Source: Collinsella sp. (GTDB taxonomy: Bacteria > Actinomycetota > Coriobacteriia > Coriobacteriales > Coriobacteriaceae). Taken from it: DNA of 55,920 nt. The stretch's first letter is position 1, and each line of letters starts with the position of its first letter. The notes beneath the pieces were generated by a model. That model worked only from the letters and a program-made list of their open reading frames with translations. It was not told where the DNA came from and did no database searches. The stretch spans positions 1-55,920 of the forward strand of contig JAGZEK010000013.1 in the NCBI GenBank assembly GCA_018368345.1, read 5' to 3'. The position numbers and the translations under genes are program-made. Positions 8,106 to 16,028 of the stretch are shown one piece after another.

Positions 8106-11100
8106 CTAGGCCCGCGGTACGATCGGGCGGTTAACTTTGGCTAGCATATCAGAAGCGCACGAATCGAGCGCCCAGCTCCGGAAAGCCGAAAACTCCATGC
8201 GCGAGCGCAAGCCCTCCAAATAGCGAATTGACCTGCTCAATTGCACGCGGCCGGGGTTTTCGGCCATCGCGATGCGACGAGTGTCGTCAAACCCCGAAAC
8301 TCGACAGAAACCAAGCTCTTCGAAGATTCCCAGGCCGCTTTCCACCGAACGCTCGTCGACCGGTGTGCGAGCATCGATGGCAAGGCACATCTGCGCGATG
8401 TCGATATCGCTCGCGCTAAAGGAATCGTCCCCAGTTTTGCCGCGGTTGGAGCGCCACATGGTCTGCAGCGCGCGATAGAGCGTGACAAGCTCGTCGCGCT
8501 CGGGCGCATAGCAGTCGAGCAGGCGCTCGTTAATGCGGGCGTCGCGCGACGAATAGAGCAGATGGATCACGGCGGGCTGGCCATCGCGGCCGGCACGTCC
8601 GCTCATCTGGTTGAACTCGATGGCGCCAAACGGCATGTGGTAGAGCACGACATGGCGGATATCGGGCAGGTTGACACCCTCGCCAAAGGCGGAGGTCGAA
8701 ACGATGCAGCTGAGGCTTCCGTCTCGGAATGCTTCCTCCACGCGACGGCGATCGGAACGCGCAAGCCCCGCGTTATAGAACGCGATATGGGTTGCGCAAT
8801 CGGGCACACGCTTGCGCAACGTCTTGGCGAGCGCCACGGACTGGTCGCGCGAATTGACGTAAATGACGGTCTTCTCCCCCGTCGCCACGATCGACACCAA
8901 ACGGTTCTCGCGGCTCGCAAGGTCGCGGTCGTCCTCGAGCTGCAGGTTCTCGCGCACCGTCTCGTCGACCACCGTGCGAGTGATCGGCAACATGCAGGCA
9001 AGCTCGGCCACGACCGGAGCCGTCGCGGTGGCCGTCGCAGCCATAACGACCGGATCGCCCAGGGCTTTGAGGATATCGGGCATGTCGAGATAGGCGCTAC
9101 GGTCGCCGCCCTTGGCAAGGCCGGCATGATGCGCCTCGTCAATAACGACAAAACCGATGCGCCCCGAGCGCGCAAAGCGGTCGCGGTGAATAGACAGGAA
9201 CTCAGGCGTCGTGAGCACGATGCCGGTGCGGCCCGAAGCCAGGCCGGCAAACACGTCATCGCGCGCTGCCTCCACGGTCTCGCCGGTCAACACGCCCACG
9301 CCAATGCCGAGCGCAGCCATCGTCGATGAGAGGTGATAGGCCTGGTCGGCAACGAGCGCACGCAACGGATAGACAAAAATGCTCGCACGCCCGCGAAGGA
9401 TCGCCTCGCGTGCGGCATGCACGTGGAAGATGAGCGACTTGCCGCGGCCCGTTCCCATAACCGCCAAGACACTCTGGTGATCGGCCAAGGCGTCGAGCGC
9501 CTCAACCTGCGCGCGGTGCGGCTGGTTCGATCCGATAAAGCTATGGATAAGCGAGCGCGTGAGCTCGGTATAGGAAAGCTGGGCGAGCGTCTCGCGCTTA
9601 CGCGACTCCAGGCGCAGGCCGGAATCCGCCGGCTGCACGCCACGACGAAGCTCGCATGCCGGATCGTCGACGCTGAGCAGCGTGGTATCGCGGACCAGAA
9701 CATCCTTGATCATGAGCTTGGGCTTCACACGCCCCTGCCAATGCTCGGCCACGGCCTCGAACACCAAATCGACGGCGCTATCGCAATTGATGAGCTTATC
9801 GATCTGCGGCACACGGAACATGATGGCCGGAACGCTCGCAGCGCCATCCGTAGCCACGAAGCGCATGTGCTCGCCGGTTTTGCCCACCACGGCGCGATCG
9901 CACATTGTCACGCCCTCGGCCGCCAACAGCGGCACCTTGTTGCCCTGGCCAAACGGCTCAAGACGGGAGATCTGCTCTATAGTCTCGATATTCAACTCGG
10001 AAAGGTCGACCGTGGCGGCAACCTCGTCGGTGTCCTCAAAGTCTTCGGCGGGAAGCTCGGACAGCACGGCGGAAAGACGTCGACGGAACTCGTCGAGCTT
10101 GGACGCCTCGATGGTCACGCCCACCGCACCCGCATGCCCGCCGCGACGAATCAGCAGGTCGGAGCAACGCTCGACGGCGTCGAACAGGTTGACCTTGCCC
10201 ACCGAGCGACCCGAACCGCGAGCGATACCGTCTTCGATCGAGAAAAGCAGCGCCGGCACGTGATAACGGTTGGTCAGACGGCTCGCTACGATACCCTTGA
10301 CGCCCTCGTGCCAGCCCTCGCCGCCCACGACGATCGCGCGACCGCCGTCATAAGTCTCCTCGACCTTCGCCATGGCATCGCGTGTGAGCTCCGCCTCGAT
10401 CTCGCGGCGTTGGCGATTGATTTCCTCGAGCTCGGCGGCAAGCGCACTCGCTTCGATGGGGTCGCGGGCAAGCAGCAGGTCGAGCGCCAGCTTGGGATCA
10501 GCCATGCGGCCGGCAGCATTCAGACGAGGAATGAGCGAAAACGACAGGCCATCGGCCGTAATGCTGGAGAGGTCCGCCTTGGCGAGCGCTGCCAGCGCGA
10601 TGTAGCCGGGACGAGCTGTCACGCGCATCTGCTGGATGCCCTCGGCGACCAGCGCGCGGTTCTCGGGCGTCAGCGGCATCATGTCGGACACGGTACCCAG
10701 CGCCGCGACCTCAATCAACGAACGCCAATACGACGATTTGCCCAAACGCTCGCCCAGGACTTGCACCAGCTTGAGTGCCACGCCAGCACCGGCAAGCTCG
10801 CGCGAGGGACCCTCGTTCTCAAGCTTAGGGTCGGTTAGGGGCACGCCCTGCGGCACCTGATCGGAGGGCTCGTGATGGTCCGTGACCACCAGGTCGATTC
10901 CCAGGCTCTCCAGATAGGAGACCTCCTCCTTCGCCGCGATACCGTTATCAACGGTCACGATCAGATTGGGTTGGGCGAGCTCGTTGACGCGGTCGAGCGC
11001 CGCGCGCGAAAGGCCATATCCCTCGTCAAAGCGGTGCGGGATGAATGGTGTGACATTGGCGCCAAACGTGCGCAGTGCCTCGGTCAACAGGCAGGTCGAC

Positions 11101-11393
11101 GTAATACCGTCAACGTCAAAATCGCCAAAGACCGCGATGTGCTCGTGGTTGCGAATAGCACGCTCGACGCGGTCGGCAACGACCGACATGCCCGGGATAA
11201 TGAGCGGGTCGGCCCAGTCGCGATCGAGCGAAGGTGTCAAAAACAGCTGGCCTTCCTCGATGGATGTAATGCCGTGTGCAACCATAATGCGCGCCACCAG
11301 CCCGGGTATGCCCAGGCCAGCCGAAAGCTCCTTTTCGAGCTCGGGGTTTTGCCGAGCGACCGCCCAGCGATGCGTCGTCTTAAGCGATGACAT
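8106..11393 (-). CDS. RecJ exonuclease fused to a RecQ-like helicase
   Basis: A 1095-residue two-enzyme fusion. Residues 1 to about 560 are RecJ, a 5'-3' single-strand DNA exonuclease: FGDFDVDGIT (89-98), DHH at 172-174 in VVTDHHEP, the DHHA1 motif GGHAGAVG, then the OB-like domain. Residues about 600 to 1095 are a superfamily 2 helicase: Walker A GTGRGKS, DEAH in VVIDEAHHAG, ATATA, VSTSAFGEGVNLPDI and QMSGRAGRDG. In other bacteria RecJ and RecQ are separate proteins that jointly resect DNA in RecF-type repair. The start is the ATG at 11391-11393; a GTG at 11438 would add 15 residues. It overlaps a 21-codon upstream ORF and precedes rel by 15 bases. Confidence 0.93.
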   Translation of the reverse strand: MSSLKTTHRWAVARQNPELEKELSAGLGIPGLVARIMVAHGITSIEEGQLFLTPSLDRDWADPLIIPGMSVVADRVERAIRNHEHIAVFGDFDVDGITSTCLLTEALRTFGANVTPFIPHRFDEGYGLSRAALDRVNELAQPNLIVTVDNGIAAKEEVSYLESLGIDLVVTDHHEPSDQVPQGVPLTDPKLENEGPSRELAGAGVALKLVQVLGERLGKSSYWRSLIEVAALGTVSDMMPLTPENRALVAEGIQQMRVTARPGYIALAALAKADLSSITADGLSFSLIPRLNAAGRMADPKLALDLLLARDPIEASALAAELEEINRQRREIEAELTRDAMAKVEETYDGGRAIVVGGEGWHEGVKGIVASRLTNRYHVPALLFSIEDGIARGSGRSVGKVNLFDAVERCSDLLIRRGGHAGAVGVTIEASKLDEFRRRLSAVLSELPAEDFEDTDEVAATVDLSELNIETIEQISRLEPFGQGNKVPLLAAEGVTMCDRAVVGKTGEHMRFVATDGAASVPAIMFRVPQIDKLINCDSAVDLVFEAVAEHWQGRVKPKLMIKDVLVRDTTLLSVDDPACELRRGVQPADSGLRLESRKRETLAQLSYTELTRSLIHSFIGSNQPHRAQVEALDALADHQSVLAVMGTGRGKSLIFHVHAAREAILRGRASIFVYPLRALVADQAYHLSSTMAALGIGVGVLTGETVEAARDDVFAGLASGRTGIVLTTPEFLSIHRDRFARSGRIGFVVIDEAHHAGLAKGGDRSAYLDMPDILKALGDPVVMAATATATAPVVAELACMLPITRTVVDETVRENLQLEDDRDLASRENRLVSIVATGEKTVIYVNSRDQSVALAKTLRKRVPDCATHIAFYNAGLARSDRRRVEEAFRDGSLSCIVSTSAFGEGVNLPDIRHVVLYHMPFGAIEFNQMSGRAGRDGQPAVIHLLYSSRDARINERLLDCYAPERDELVTLYRALQTMWRSNRGKTGDDSFSASDIDIAQMCLAIDARTPVDERSVESGLGIFEELGFCRVSGFDDTRRIAMAENPGRVQLSRSIRYLEGLRSRMEFSAFRSWALDSCASDMLAKVNRPIVPRA

Positions 11394-11445
11394 AGGCGCC
11401 CACCCCCGATAGGGGCAGGTCGCCGCGATACCTCTCACGGTTCAT
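11380..11445 (-). CDS. Possible 21-residue leader ORF overlapping recJQ
   Basis: An ATG at 11443-11445 with AGAGGA about nine bases upstream opens a frame of 21 codons that ends in TAA at 11380-11382, 11 bases inside the recJQ coding sequence (14-base overlap). The recJQ start itself has only a GGGGGT-like site lying within this ORF. Translation of the small frame could therefore open the site by coupling. No homology is recognised; it may be chance. Confidence 0.3.
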   Translation of the reverse strand: MNRERYRGDLPLSGVGAYVIA

Positions 11446-11501
11446 AGCGATGAGTCCTCTGTGTATGCCCGCTTCGGCAGGCAGATCTGTTGAACGGATT
11501 T

Positions 11502-11507
11502 ATTATA
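11502..11507 (-). promoter_or_regulatory. -10 element of the recJQ-rel operon
   Basis: On the minus strand this reads TATAAT, a perfect -10 hexamer, 57 bases upstream of the small leader ORF and 109 upstream of recJQ. The -35 (TTGTGC at 15 bases) is weak. It lies in the divergent region shared with the plus-strand transporter gene. Confidence 0.5.
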
Positions 11508-11668
11508 CCGTGCAGCGCGGACGCACAACGTCCAGCACGCCGTGGTTTCGATAAACGAGGGCGGTAATAGCCTCGAAATAATCGAGCGTTTCAGCCACAC
11601 GGACGCATGCGAGCGTCTAGCATATCCATTCAAAACGGGTTCATGAGCAAAGGGAGTCACAAGAGCAT

Positions 11669-12667
11669 ATGAAGCAATGGGTTGGACTGGGCAAGTTTCT
11701 CGCGGGGCATATGCAGGTCATCGTTCCGATTTGCGTGGCGCTCGGCGTGCTCTTTCCTCAGCAGATTGGCGTACTCAAGCCCATCGTTCCCACCTTGTTT
11801 GCTTTTATGACGTTTCAGGGTGCGCTCAGCAACACCTTTCACCAGGTAGCTGAGGTGTTCCGCCGTCCCCTGCATCTGATTTTGGCGTTATTTGTCTCGG
11901 CTGTGATCATCCCCATCGCGGCGTATGCCATGGGCTCACTGTTCTTTGGTTCCAATCCCAACCTTGTCTGCGGCATCGTGCTCGAGTACAGCGTACCCGT
12001 GGCAGTCACTGCCTTTATGTGGATTAGCATGTTTGGCGGCAACGGCCCGCTCGCACTCACCATCATCCTGACGTCTTCGGTTATATCGCCCGTGACGATT
12101 CCGCTCACGCTCAAGCTCTTGCTGGGTGCCGCCGTCTCGATCGATGTGCCGAGCATGATGCAGAACATGGCCTTTATGATTGCCATACCCGCCGTGCTCG
12201 GTATCGTCATTAACGAACTCACGCGCGGCTGGGGTCATGAGAAACTCTCCCCCGTGCTTTCGCCCGCCTGCAAGTTCATGATGATGGTTGTCATTGCGTC
12301 CAACTCCACCGCCATGAGCGAGTACGTGCTGCACATGAACGCGGTGCGCCTGGAAGTCGCCCTCTTTATTTTGATCTTCGCCATCAGCGGCTTTGTCGTC
12401 GGTTTTCTGGTCGCCCGTGCGCTGCATCTGCCGTATAGCGAGACGACTACCATGTGCTTTACCTGCGGCATGCGCAACATCTCTTCGGGTGCTGTCATCG
12501 CCACGCAGCATTTTCCCGGCGAAGTGGTATTCCCCGTCATGTGCGGCACGCTGTTTCAGCAGGTGTTGGCCTCAATTATCGGGCATCTCTTTGAGCGCCT
12601 GACCGGCGAGGAACGCGCCGCCCAGCGCAAGCGGGTCGAGGCCGGCCGCGACGCCATGACACGCTAG
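11669..12667 (+). CDS. Bile acid:sodium symporter (BASS) family transporter
   Basis: A polytopic membrane protein of 332 residues with about nine or ten hydrophobic segments and the BASS layout. Features seen include GVLFPQQIGVLKPIVPTLFAF near the start, the polar stretch LEYSVPVAVTAFMW in mid-protein and the conserved CGMRNISSGAVIATQHFP near the end. Family members move bile acids or other organic anions (pantothenate, pyruvate, ketoacids) with sodium. The substrate cannot be read from the sequence. The ribosome binding site is poor (GGGAG, 12 bases from ATG). It is transcribed alone, divergent from recJQ and convergent with cutC. Confidence 0.85.
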   Translation: MKQWVGLGKFLAGHMQVIVPICVALGVLFPQQIGVLKPIVPTLFAFMTFQGALSNTFHQVAEVFRRPLHLILALFVSAVIIPIAAYAMGSLFFGSNPNLVCGIVLEYSVPVAVTAFMWISMFGGNGPLALTIILTSSVISPVTIPLTLKLLLGAAVSIDVPSMMQNMAFMIAIPAVLGIVINELTRGWGHEKLSPVLSPACKFMMMVVIASNSTAMSEYVLHMNAVRLEVALFILIFAISGFVVGFLVARALHLPYSETTTMCFTCGMRNISSGAVIATQHFPGEVVFPVMCGTLFQQVLASIIGHLFERLTGEERAAQRKRVEAGRDAMTR

Positions 12668-12736
12668 CTTGCCCGCGTTGTTCGCGCCCCGCCTTGTCGC
12701 CCAAGCATCTTAGGATGAACGTGCGAGCTATGTGGA

Positions 12737-13414
12737 CTACGCCTCTAACGGCACGATCTTGGTGCCATGCAGCTCGGAGACGCCAAGCGCTGCCGCTACG
12801 GCATCTCGGTTGGCCGTGGCAATGCCGCCGCCGGGAAGGATGGTCACACGGCCGGCCGCATACTCGACAAGACGCGACAGGTGCCCCAGGTTGTCCTCAA
12901 TCGGCGTGCCGGCCGCACCACCGTGCGTCAGGATGCGCGTAACGCCGCACTCGACAAGCGTGTCGATGGCATCGAGCTGAGCCTCGGGCGAAAGCTGGTC
13001 AAATGCCATATGGAAGGTAATGTCGACAGGCTCGCGCTTGCACTCCTCGGTCGCGCAGCCCGCAGCCATCACGAGGGCGCCAAGCATGAGCTCGTCGAGT
13101 GCCCATCCGCCAGCACAGGGTTTGCAGCAGCCAAAGACCAAGCCGTCAACGCCGGCGCTTACGGCAAGGCCCAAGTCCATCTCCATCATGCGCAGCTCGT
13201 CCTGGTTGTAGTGAAAATCGCCGCCACGCGGACGGATCATGCACATCACCCGTGCATCGTGCTCGTGGGCATAGTTGGTCGTAGCGCTGATAGCGCCGGC
13301 CGAGGGCGTGGTACCACCGACGGCAAGGTTGTCGCACAGCTCAATGCGTCCCGCACCGGCCGCAATGGCCGCCGGCACCCACTCAAAGTTCTCGGCACAA
13401 AACTCGTACAGCAT
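12737..13414 (-). CDS. cutC: CutC family protein (copper homeostasis)
   Basis: A cytoplasmic TIM-barrel protein of 225 residues. CutC signatures are present: the start MLYEFCAENFEW, AGAGRIELCDNLAVGG, VMCMIRPRGGDFHY, DGLVFGCC, ITFHMAFDQ, and TRILTHGGAA. CutC is linked to copper tolerance, but its biochemical activity is not settled in any organism. The frame is open to 13516; the ATG at 13412-13414 has a GGGGG site at 7 bases and matches the family N-terminus. Confidence 0.92.
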   Translation of the reverse strand: MLYEFCAENFEWVPAAIAAGAGRIELCDNLAVGGTTPSAGAISATTNYAHEHDARVMCMIRPRGGDFHYNQDELRMMEMDLGLAVSAGVDGLVFGCCKPCAGGWALDELMLGALVMAAGCATEECKREPVDITFHMAFDQLSPEAQLDAIDTLVECGVTRILTHGGAAGTPIEDNLGHLSRLVEYAAGRVTILPGGGIATANRDAVAAALGVSELHGTKIVPLEA

Positions 13415-13464
13415 AGATAGGCCCCCAAGGATGGCAAACGTTTTCCGATGGCATTGTCGCATGC

Positions 13465-13547
13465 CCCCATGAAGTTGCGGTGGAATAGGGACTCTTTTGA
13501 CCTCCGATGCCCTCATTTAGTCCCTATTTCACCGCAACTTCATGGGG
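13465..13547. repeat. 29-bp inverted repeat with one mismatch
   Basis: Arms 13465-13493 and 13519-13547 are complementary at 28 of 29 positions around a 25-base loop. It is the first of three palindromic units packed between cutC and padR. Probably an intergenic repeat element; it has no coding content. Confidence 0.85.
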
Positions 13548-13577
13548 TGCCGACCGAAATGGTCAGCACCCCTTTTT
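13544..13577 (+). terminator. Intrinsic terminator-like hairpin on the plus strand
   Basis: GGGGTGC (13544-13550) pairs with GCACCCC (13566-13572), with inner GACC/GGTC pairs, followed by TTTTT. No plus-strand gene directly precedes it, so it probably belongs to the repeat element, or shields padR from read-through. Confidence 0.55.
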
Positions 13578-13588
13578 GCTGTATAGAA

Positions 13589-13646
13589 GTAGTCGTTGGG
13601 GACGTTCTTAAACGACTAGTCATTCAAGAACGTCCCCAACGACTAC
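13589..13646. repeat. Palindromic repeat copy A (56-bp core, recurs at 15015)
   Basis: Perfect 21-bp arms (13589-13609 and 13626-13646) flank a 16-base spacer containing GACTAGTC. The core 13590-13645 is identical to 15015-15070 except for one base in the spacer and is in the same orientation. The two copies bracket the padR cassette. Confidence 0.92.
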
Positions 13647-13654
13647 GACAACTG

Positions 13655-13684
13655 TTGACATCATATACTATGTGTCATATAGTA
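13655..13684 (+). promoter_or_regulatory. padR promoter overlapped by a palindromic operator
   Basis: TTGACA (13655-13660), a 17-base spacer and TATAGT (13678-13683) make a near-consensus promoter. A perfect palindrome TACTAT-7-ATAGTA (13666-13671 and 13679-13684) covers the spacer and -10. This is where a PadR dimer would be expected to sit to repress its own operon. Confidence 0.75.
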
Positions 13685-13720
13685 GGTGTTGCACAGTATA
13701 CTACGAAAGGAGGTGTGCGG

Positions 13721-14041
13721 ATGGAGGCACAGATGAAGCGCGGCTTCCTCGAGGCCTGCGTGCTCGCGGCCGTCTCGGGCGAGGAATCCTACGGCTATCA
13801 GATCGTGAAGGACGTGCCCGCGAGCATGGGGCTCACGGAGTCCACGCTCTATCCGTTGCTCAAGCGCCTGGAGAAGGCGGGGTGCATCACGGCGCGCTCC
13901 GCCGAGCACAACGGGCGGCTGCGAAGGTACTACCGCATCACGGACACCGGGCATGAGCGTATCGCCGAGTTCCTAGCCGAATGGCCATCCGTGCAGGAGA
14001 TCTACCGTTACGTGAAGGGGGCGCACCATGACGCGCGATGA
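13721..14041 (+). CDS. PadR family transcriptional regulator
   Basis: Winged-helix repressor of 106 residues. The PadR core is clear: MKRGFLEACVLAAVSGEESYGYQI, then ESTLYPLLKRLEKAGCI (recognition helix region) and RRYYRITDTGHERI (wing). The start is the ATG with AAAGGAGGT six bases upstream; the frame extends to 13448 but has no signal there. The stop overlaps the next gene by 14 bases, so the two are co-translated. PadR-DUF1700-DUF4097 sets usually act as a self-regulated envelope-related operon; the inducer is unknown. A palindrome overlapping its promoter suggests autoregulation. Confidence 0.93.
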   Translation: MEAQMKRGFLEACVLAAVSGEESYGYQIVKDVPASMGLTESTLYPLLKRLEKAGCITARSAEHNGRLRRYYRITDTGHERIAEFLAEWPSVQEIYRYVKGAHHDAR

Positions 14042-14660
14042 GTTCTTGAACCGGCTGGGCGAGCTTCTGGCCTGCCTGCCGGCAGATCAGGTAAAGGAAA
14101 CGCAGGAGTTCTACGCGGAGGTCATCGCCGACCGTATGGAGGACGGCATGACGGAGGCCGAGGCTGTGGCCGCCATGGGCACGCTCGGTGAGGTCGCCGA
14201 GGCAACGCTCGACGAACTGCCCGCCGTGCCGCGCGCAATTGCGAGGACCAAGCGCAAGAGCACGGCGCTTCTATGGGCGCTCGCCATCGTGGGTTCTCCG
14301 GTATGGATTCCGCTGCTGCTCGCGTTCGTCGCCGTTGCCGCTACAGTCTACATCTGCATTTGGGTTCTTGCGCTCTGCGTGTGGATCGTGGCCGCGGCAT
14401 TCGGGGGCGCGGGCGTGGTGGGGCTCCTGTTCACCGTGGACGGCATCATTATCGGGCATGTTCCGTACGTTTTAACCTCGATGGGAATGGGATTCGCTTC
14501 CATCGGTGTGGCGCTCCTCGCGGGAGCCGGTGCCTGGACGGCGTCCAAGCAGATCGCGCGCCTCTCTGCCCTTTGGGCGAAGAAAGCCGTTTCGCCCTTC
14601 TGGAAAGATCGAGGCAATAAGAGCCGCAGGGGCGCTGAAGCGGCGCCGCTTACGGCATAG
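14028..14660 (+). CDS. DUF1700 (HAAS domain) membrane protein
   Basis: 210 residues. The N-terminal 70 residues (MTRDEFLNRLGELLACLP, ETQEFYAEVIADRMEDGMTE) are the DUF1700/HAAS helical domain. Three or four membrane segments follow (LLWALAIVGSPVWIPLLLAF, then an Ala/Val-rich stretch, then YVLTSMGMGFASIGVALLAG) and a basic cytoplasmic tail. Proteins of this family nearly always accompany a PadR regulator, as here, and are thought to sense or relay an envelope signal. No enzymatic function is known. Confidence 0.85.
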   Translation: MTRDEFLNRLGELLACLPADQVKETQEFYAEVIADRMEDGMTEAEAVAAMGTLGEVAEATLDELPAVPRAIARTKRKSTALLWALAIVGSPVWIPLLLAFVAVAATVYICIWVLALCVWIVAAAFGGAGVVGLLFTVDGIIIGHVPYVLTSMGMGFASIGVALLAGAGAWTASKQIARLSALWAKKAVSPFWKDRGNKSRRGAEAAPLTA

Positions 14661-14674
14661 GAAGGAGTGCAGAC

Positions 14675-14938
14675 ATGTCCAGCGTAAAAAAGATTTACCT
14701 TGCCGTAGCGGGTGGGCTTGTTGCCACGGGGCTCGTCCTGGCTGCTATCGGATTTGTAGCCTCCGGCTTTAACCTCGCTGTGTTCAACACACAGATCGAC
14801 CTGCGCGATGACACCATCATTCTGGGTGGTGTTGAAATAGACGACCCGGCAGGGCTTCCACTCATCGAGCAGCTTGCCGAGGTTGGCGAGATCCATATTG
14901 GATCTGCAACGACTGGTTCGTCTTCTCCTCGCAAATGA
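14675..14938 (+). pseudogene. Truncated DUF4097-type membrane protein
   Basis: 87 residues with AAGGAG seven bases before the ATG. An N-terminal membrane segment (IYLAVAGGLVATGLVLAAIG) is followed by about 50 outer residues and then a low-complexity end, SATTGSSSPRK. In PadR-DUF1700 operons the third gene is usually a DUF4097 beta-repeat protein of 250 residues or more. Here the beta repeats are missing and the frame runs into unrelated sequence just before palindromic repeat copy B. I read it as a 3'-truncated gene. It could instead be a genuine short membrane protein. Confidence 0.55.
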
Positions 14939-15014
14939 TCAAGCTCGTAGCAGCCATCCCCCTTCGGGCACACCACGACGGGCGTGAGCACGCCGCGCTC
15001 GGGGCCTTTTGACC
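14939..15014 (-). other. Possible gene fragment between the truncated gene and repeat B
   Basis: On the minus strand the bases from about 15005 down to 14905 read as protein-like sequence (GVLTPVVVCPKGDGCYE, then LDHLRGEDEPVVAD), overlapping the end of the truncated gene. It has no proper start or neighbours and its source is not recognised. It may be scrap joined during the rearrangement that removed the DUF4097 repeats. Confidence 0.25.
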
Positions 15015-15070
15015 TAGTCGTTGGGGACGTTCTTAGACGACTAGTCATTCAAGAACGTCCCCAACGACTA
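15015..15070. repeat. Palindromic repeat copy B (matches 13590-13645)
   Basis: Perfect 20-bp arms (15015-15034 and 15051-15070) around a 16-base spacer; one base differs from copy A. Further partial copies of the GAACGTCCCCA motif follow at about 15102-15112, so the element belongs to a family. Confidence 0.92.
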
Positions 15071-15172
15071 TAAGGAGTGTCCCCAGATGCCGGCAGAAAA
15101 GGAACGTCCCCAAGTGTCACCCCCCATGTGCCAGCGACAACGGCAACGCCGATGTTTTGGCAATGTCAGCAA

Positions 15173-15271
15173 GCGGGCCGCATTTGAGACAAGGTGACGT
15201 GAAACGAAAGGGCGCAGACCTTCTGGTCGCGCCCTTGAAGTTGAACGTCAGATTGTCCAAATGCGGCCCGC
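15173..15271. repeat. 14-bp inverted repeat enclosing the livF terminator
   Basis: GCGGGCCGCATTTG (15173-15186) is complementary to 15258-15271. The pair encloses the terminator hairpin at 15208-15236, giving a nested structure of about 100 bases after the liv operon. Confidence 0.7.
15199..15236 (-). terminator. Terminator of the liv operon
   Basis: On the minus strand a stem of 12 pairs with one bulged base (15225-15236 with 15208-15220, loop AGAA) is followed by TTTCGTTTC. It lies 78 bases after the livF stop. Confidence 0.65.
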
Positions 15272-15314
15272 GCAGCGTCGGCCGGTCCGCCGTTCAGTAG
15301 AACGGCGGAACCTC

Positions 15315-16028
15315 CTAACCGCCCAGATAGGCTTTGCGGACGTTGTCGTCGTGCAGGAGCTCTTGGCCGGTGCCGGTCATGGTGATCTTGCCGGTCTCGA
15401 GCACGTAACCGCGTGTGGCGATGGAAAGCGCCATCTGCGCGTTTTGCTCGACCAGAAGCACCGTGGTGCCGGCCTTGTGCAGGTCCTCGACAATCTGGAA
15501 GATCTGTTCGATCAGAATCGGTGCCAGACCCATGGAAGGTTCGTCGAGCATAAGCAGTTTGGGGTTACTCATAAGGGCGCGCCCCATAACGAGCATCTGC
15601 TGCTCGCCTCCTGAAAGGGTGCCGGCGACCTGGCGACGACGTTCCTTCAGGCGCGGGAACTGCTCGTAGACGCGCTCCAGGCCCGGAGCAATTGTGGACT
15701 TGGGCTGTGTATAGGCGCCCATCTCCAGGTTCTCCTCGACCGTCATCTGCAAAAAGGCGCGACGACCCTCGGGAACCTGAGCCAGGCCCTTACCAACCAG
15801 CTTATCAGCGGGCGTATGGGTAATGTCCTCGCCCATAAACTTGATGGAGCCGGTCTTGGAGCGCAGCAGGCCCGAGACGGTCTTGAGCGTTGTGGACTTG
15901 CCGGCACCGTTGGCACCAATCAAGGCCACGATCTCGCCCTCGTTAACGTTAAAGGAGATGTCCTTGATGGCGTGGATGGCGCCGTACCAGACGTTGATGT
16001 TGTAGACGGAAAGCATCGGCTCTGCCAT
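15315..16028 (-). CDS. livF: Branched-chain amino acid ABC transporter ATPase LivF
   Basis: Second ATPase of the HAAT-type importer, 237 residues. Walker A GANGAGKST, signature LSGGEQQM and Walker B LLMLDEPSMG are all present, and the length fits LivF rather than LivG. It forms a heterodimer with LivG on the membrane subunits LivH and LivM. Its ATG follows the livG stop without any gap, so the two are tightly co-translated. It is the last gene of the operon. Confidence 0.95.
   Translation of the reverse strand: MAEPMLSVYNINVWYGAIHAIKDISFNVNEGEIVALIGANGAGKSTTLKTVSGLLRSKTGSIKFMGEDITHTPADKLVGKGLAQVPEGRRAFLQMTVEENLEMGAYTQPKSTIAPGLERVYEQFPRLKERRRQVAGTLSGGEQQMLVMGRALMSNPKLLMLDEPSMGLAPILIEQIFQIVEDLHKAGTTVLLVEQNAQMALSIATRGYVLETGKITMTGTGQELLHDDNVRKAYLGG

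Noticed and set aside
9333..10838. 501-codon plus-strand frame
   Set aside because: Antisense shadow of recJQ without ribosome binding site or motif.
11442..11660. 72-codon minus-strand frame upstream of recJQ
   Set aside because: Lies across the divergent promoter region, lacks a ribosome binding site and has atypical composition.
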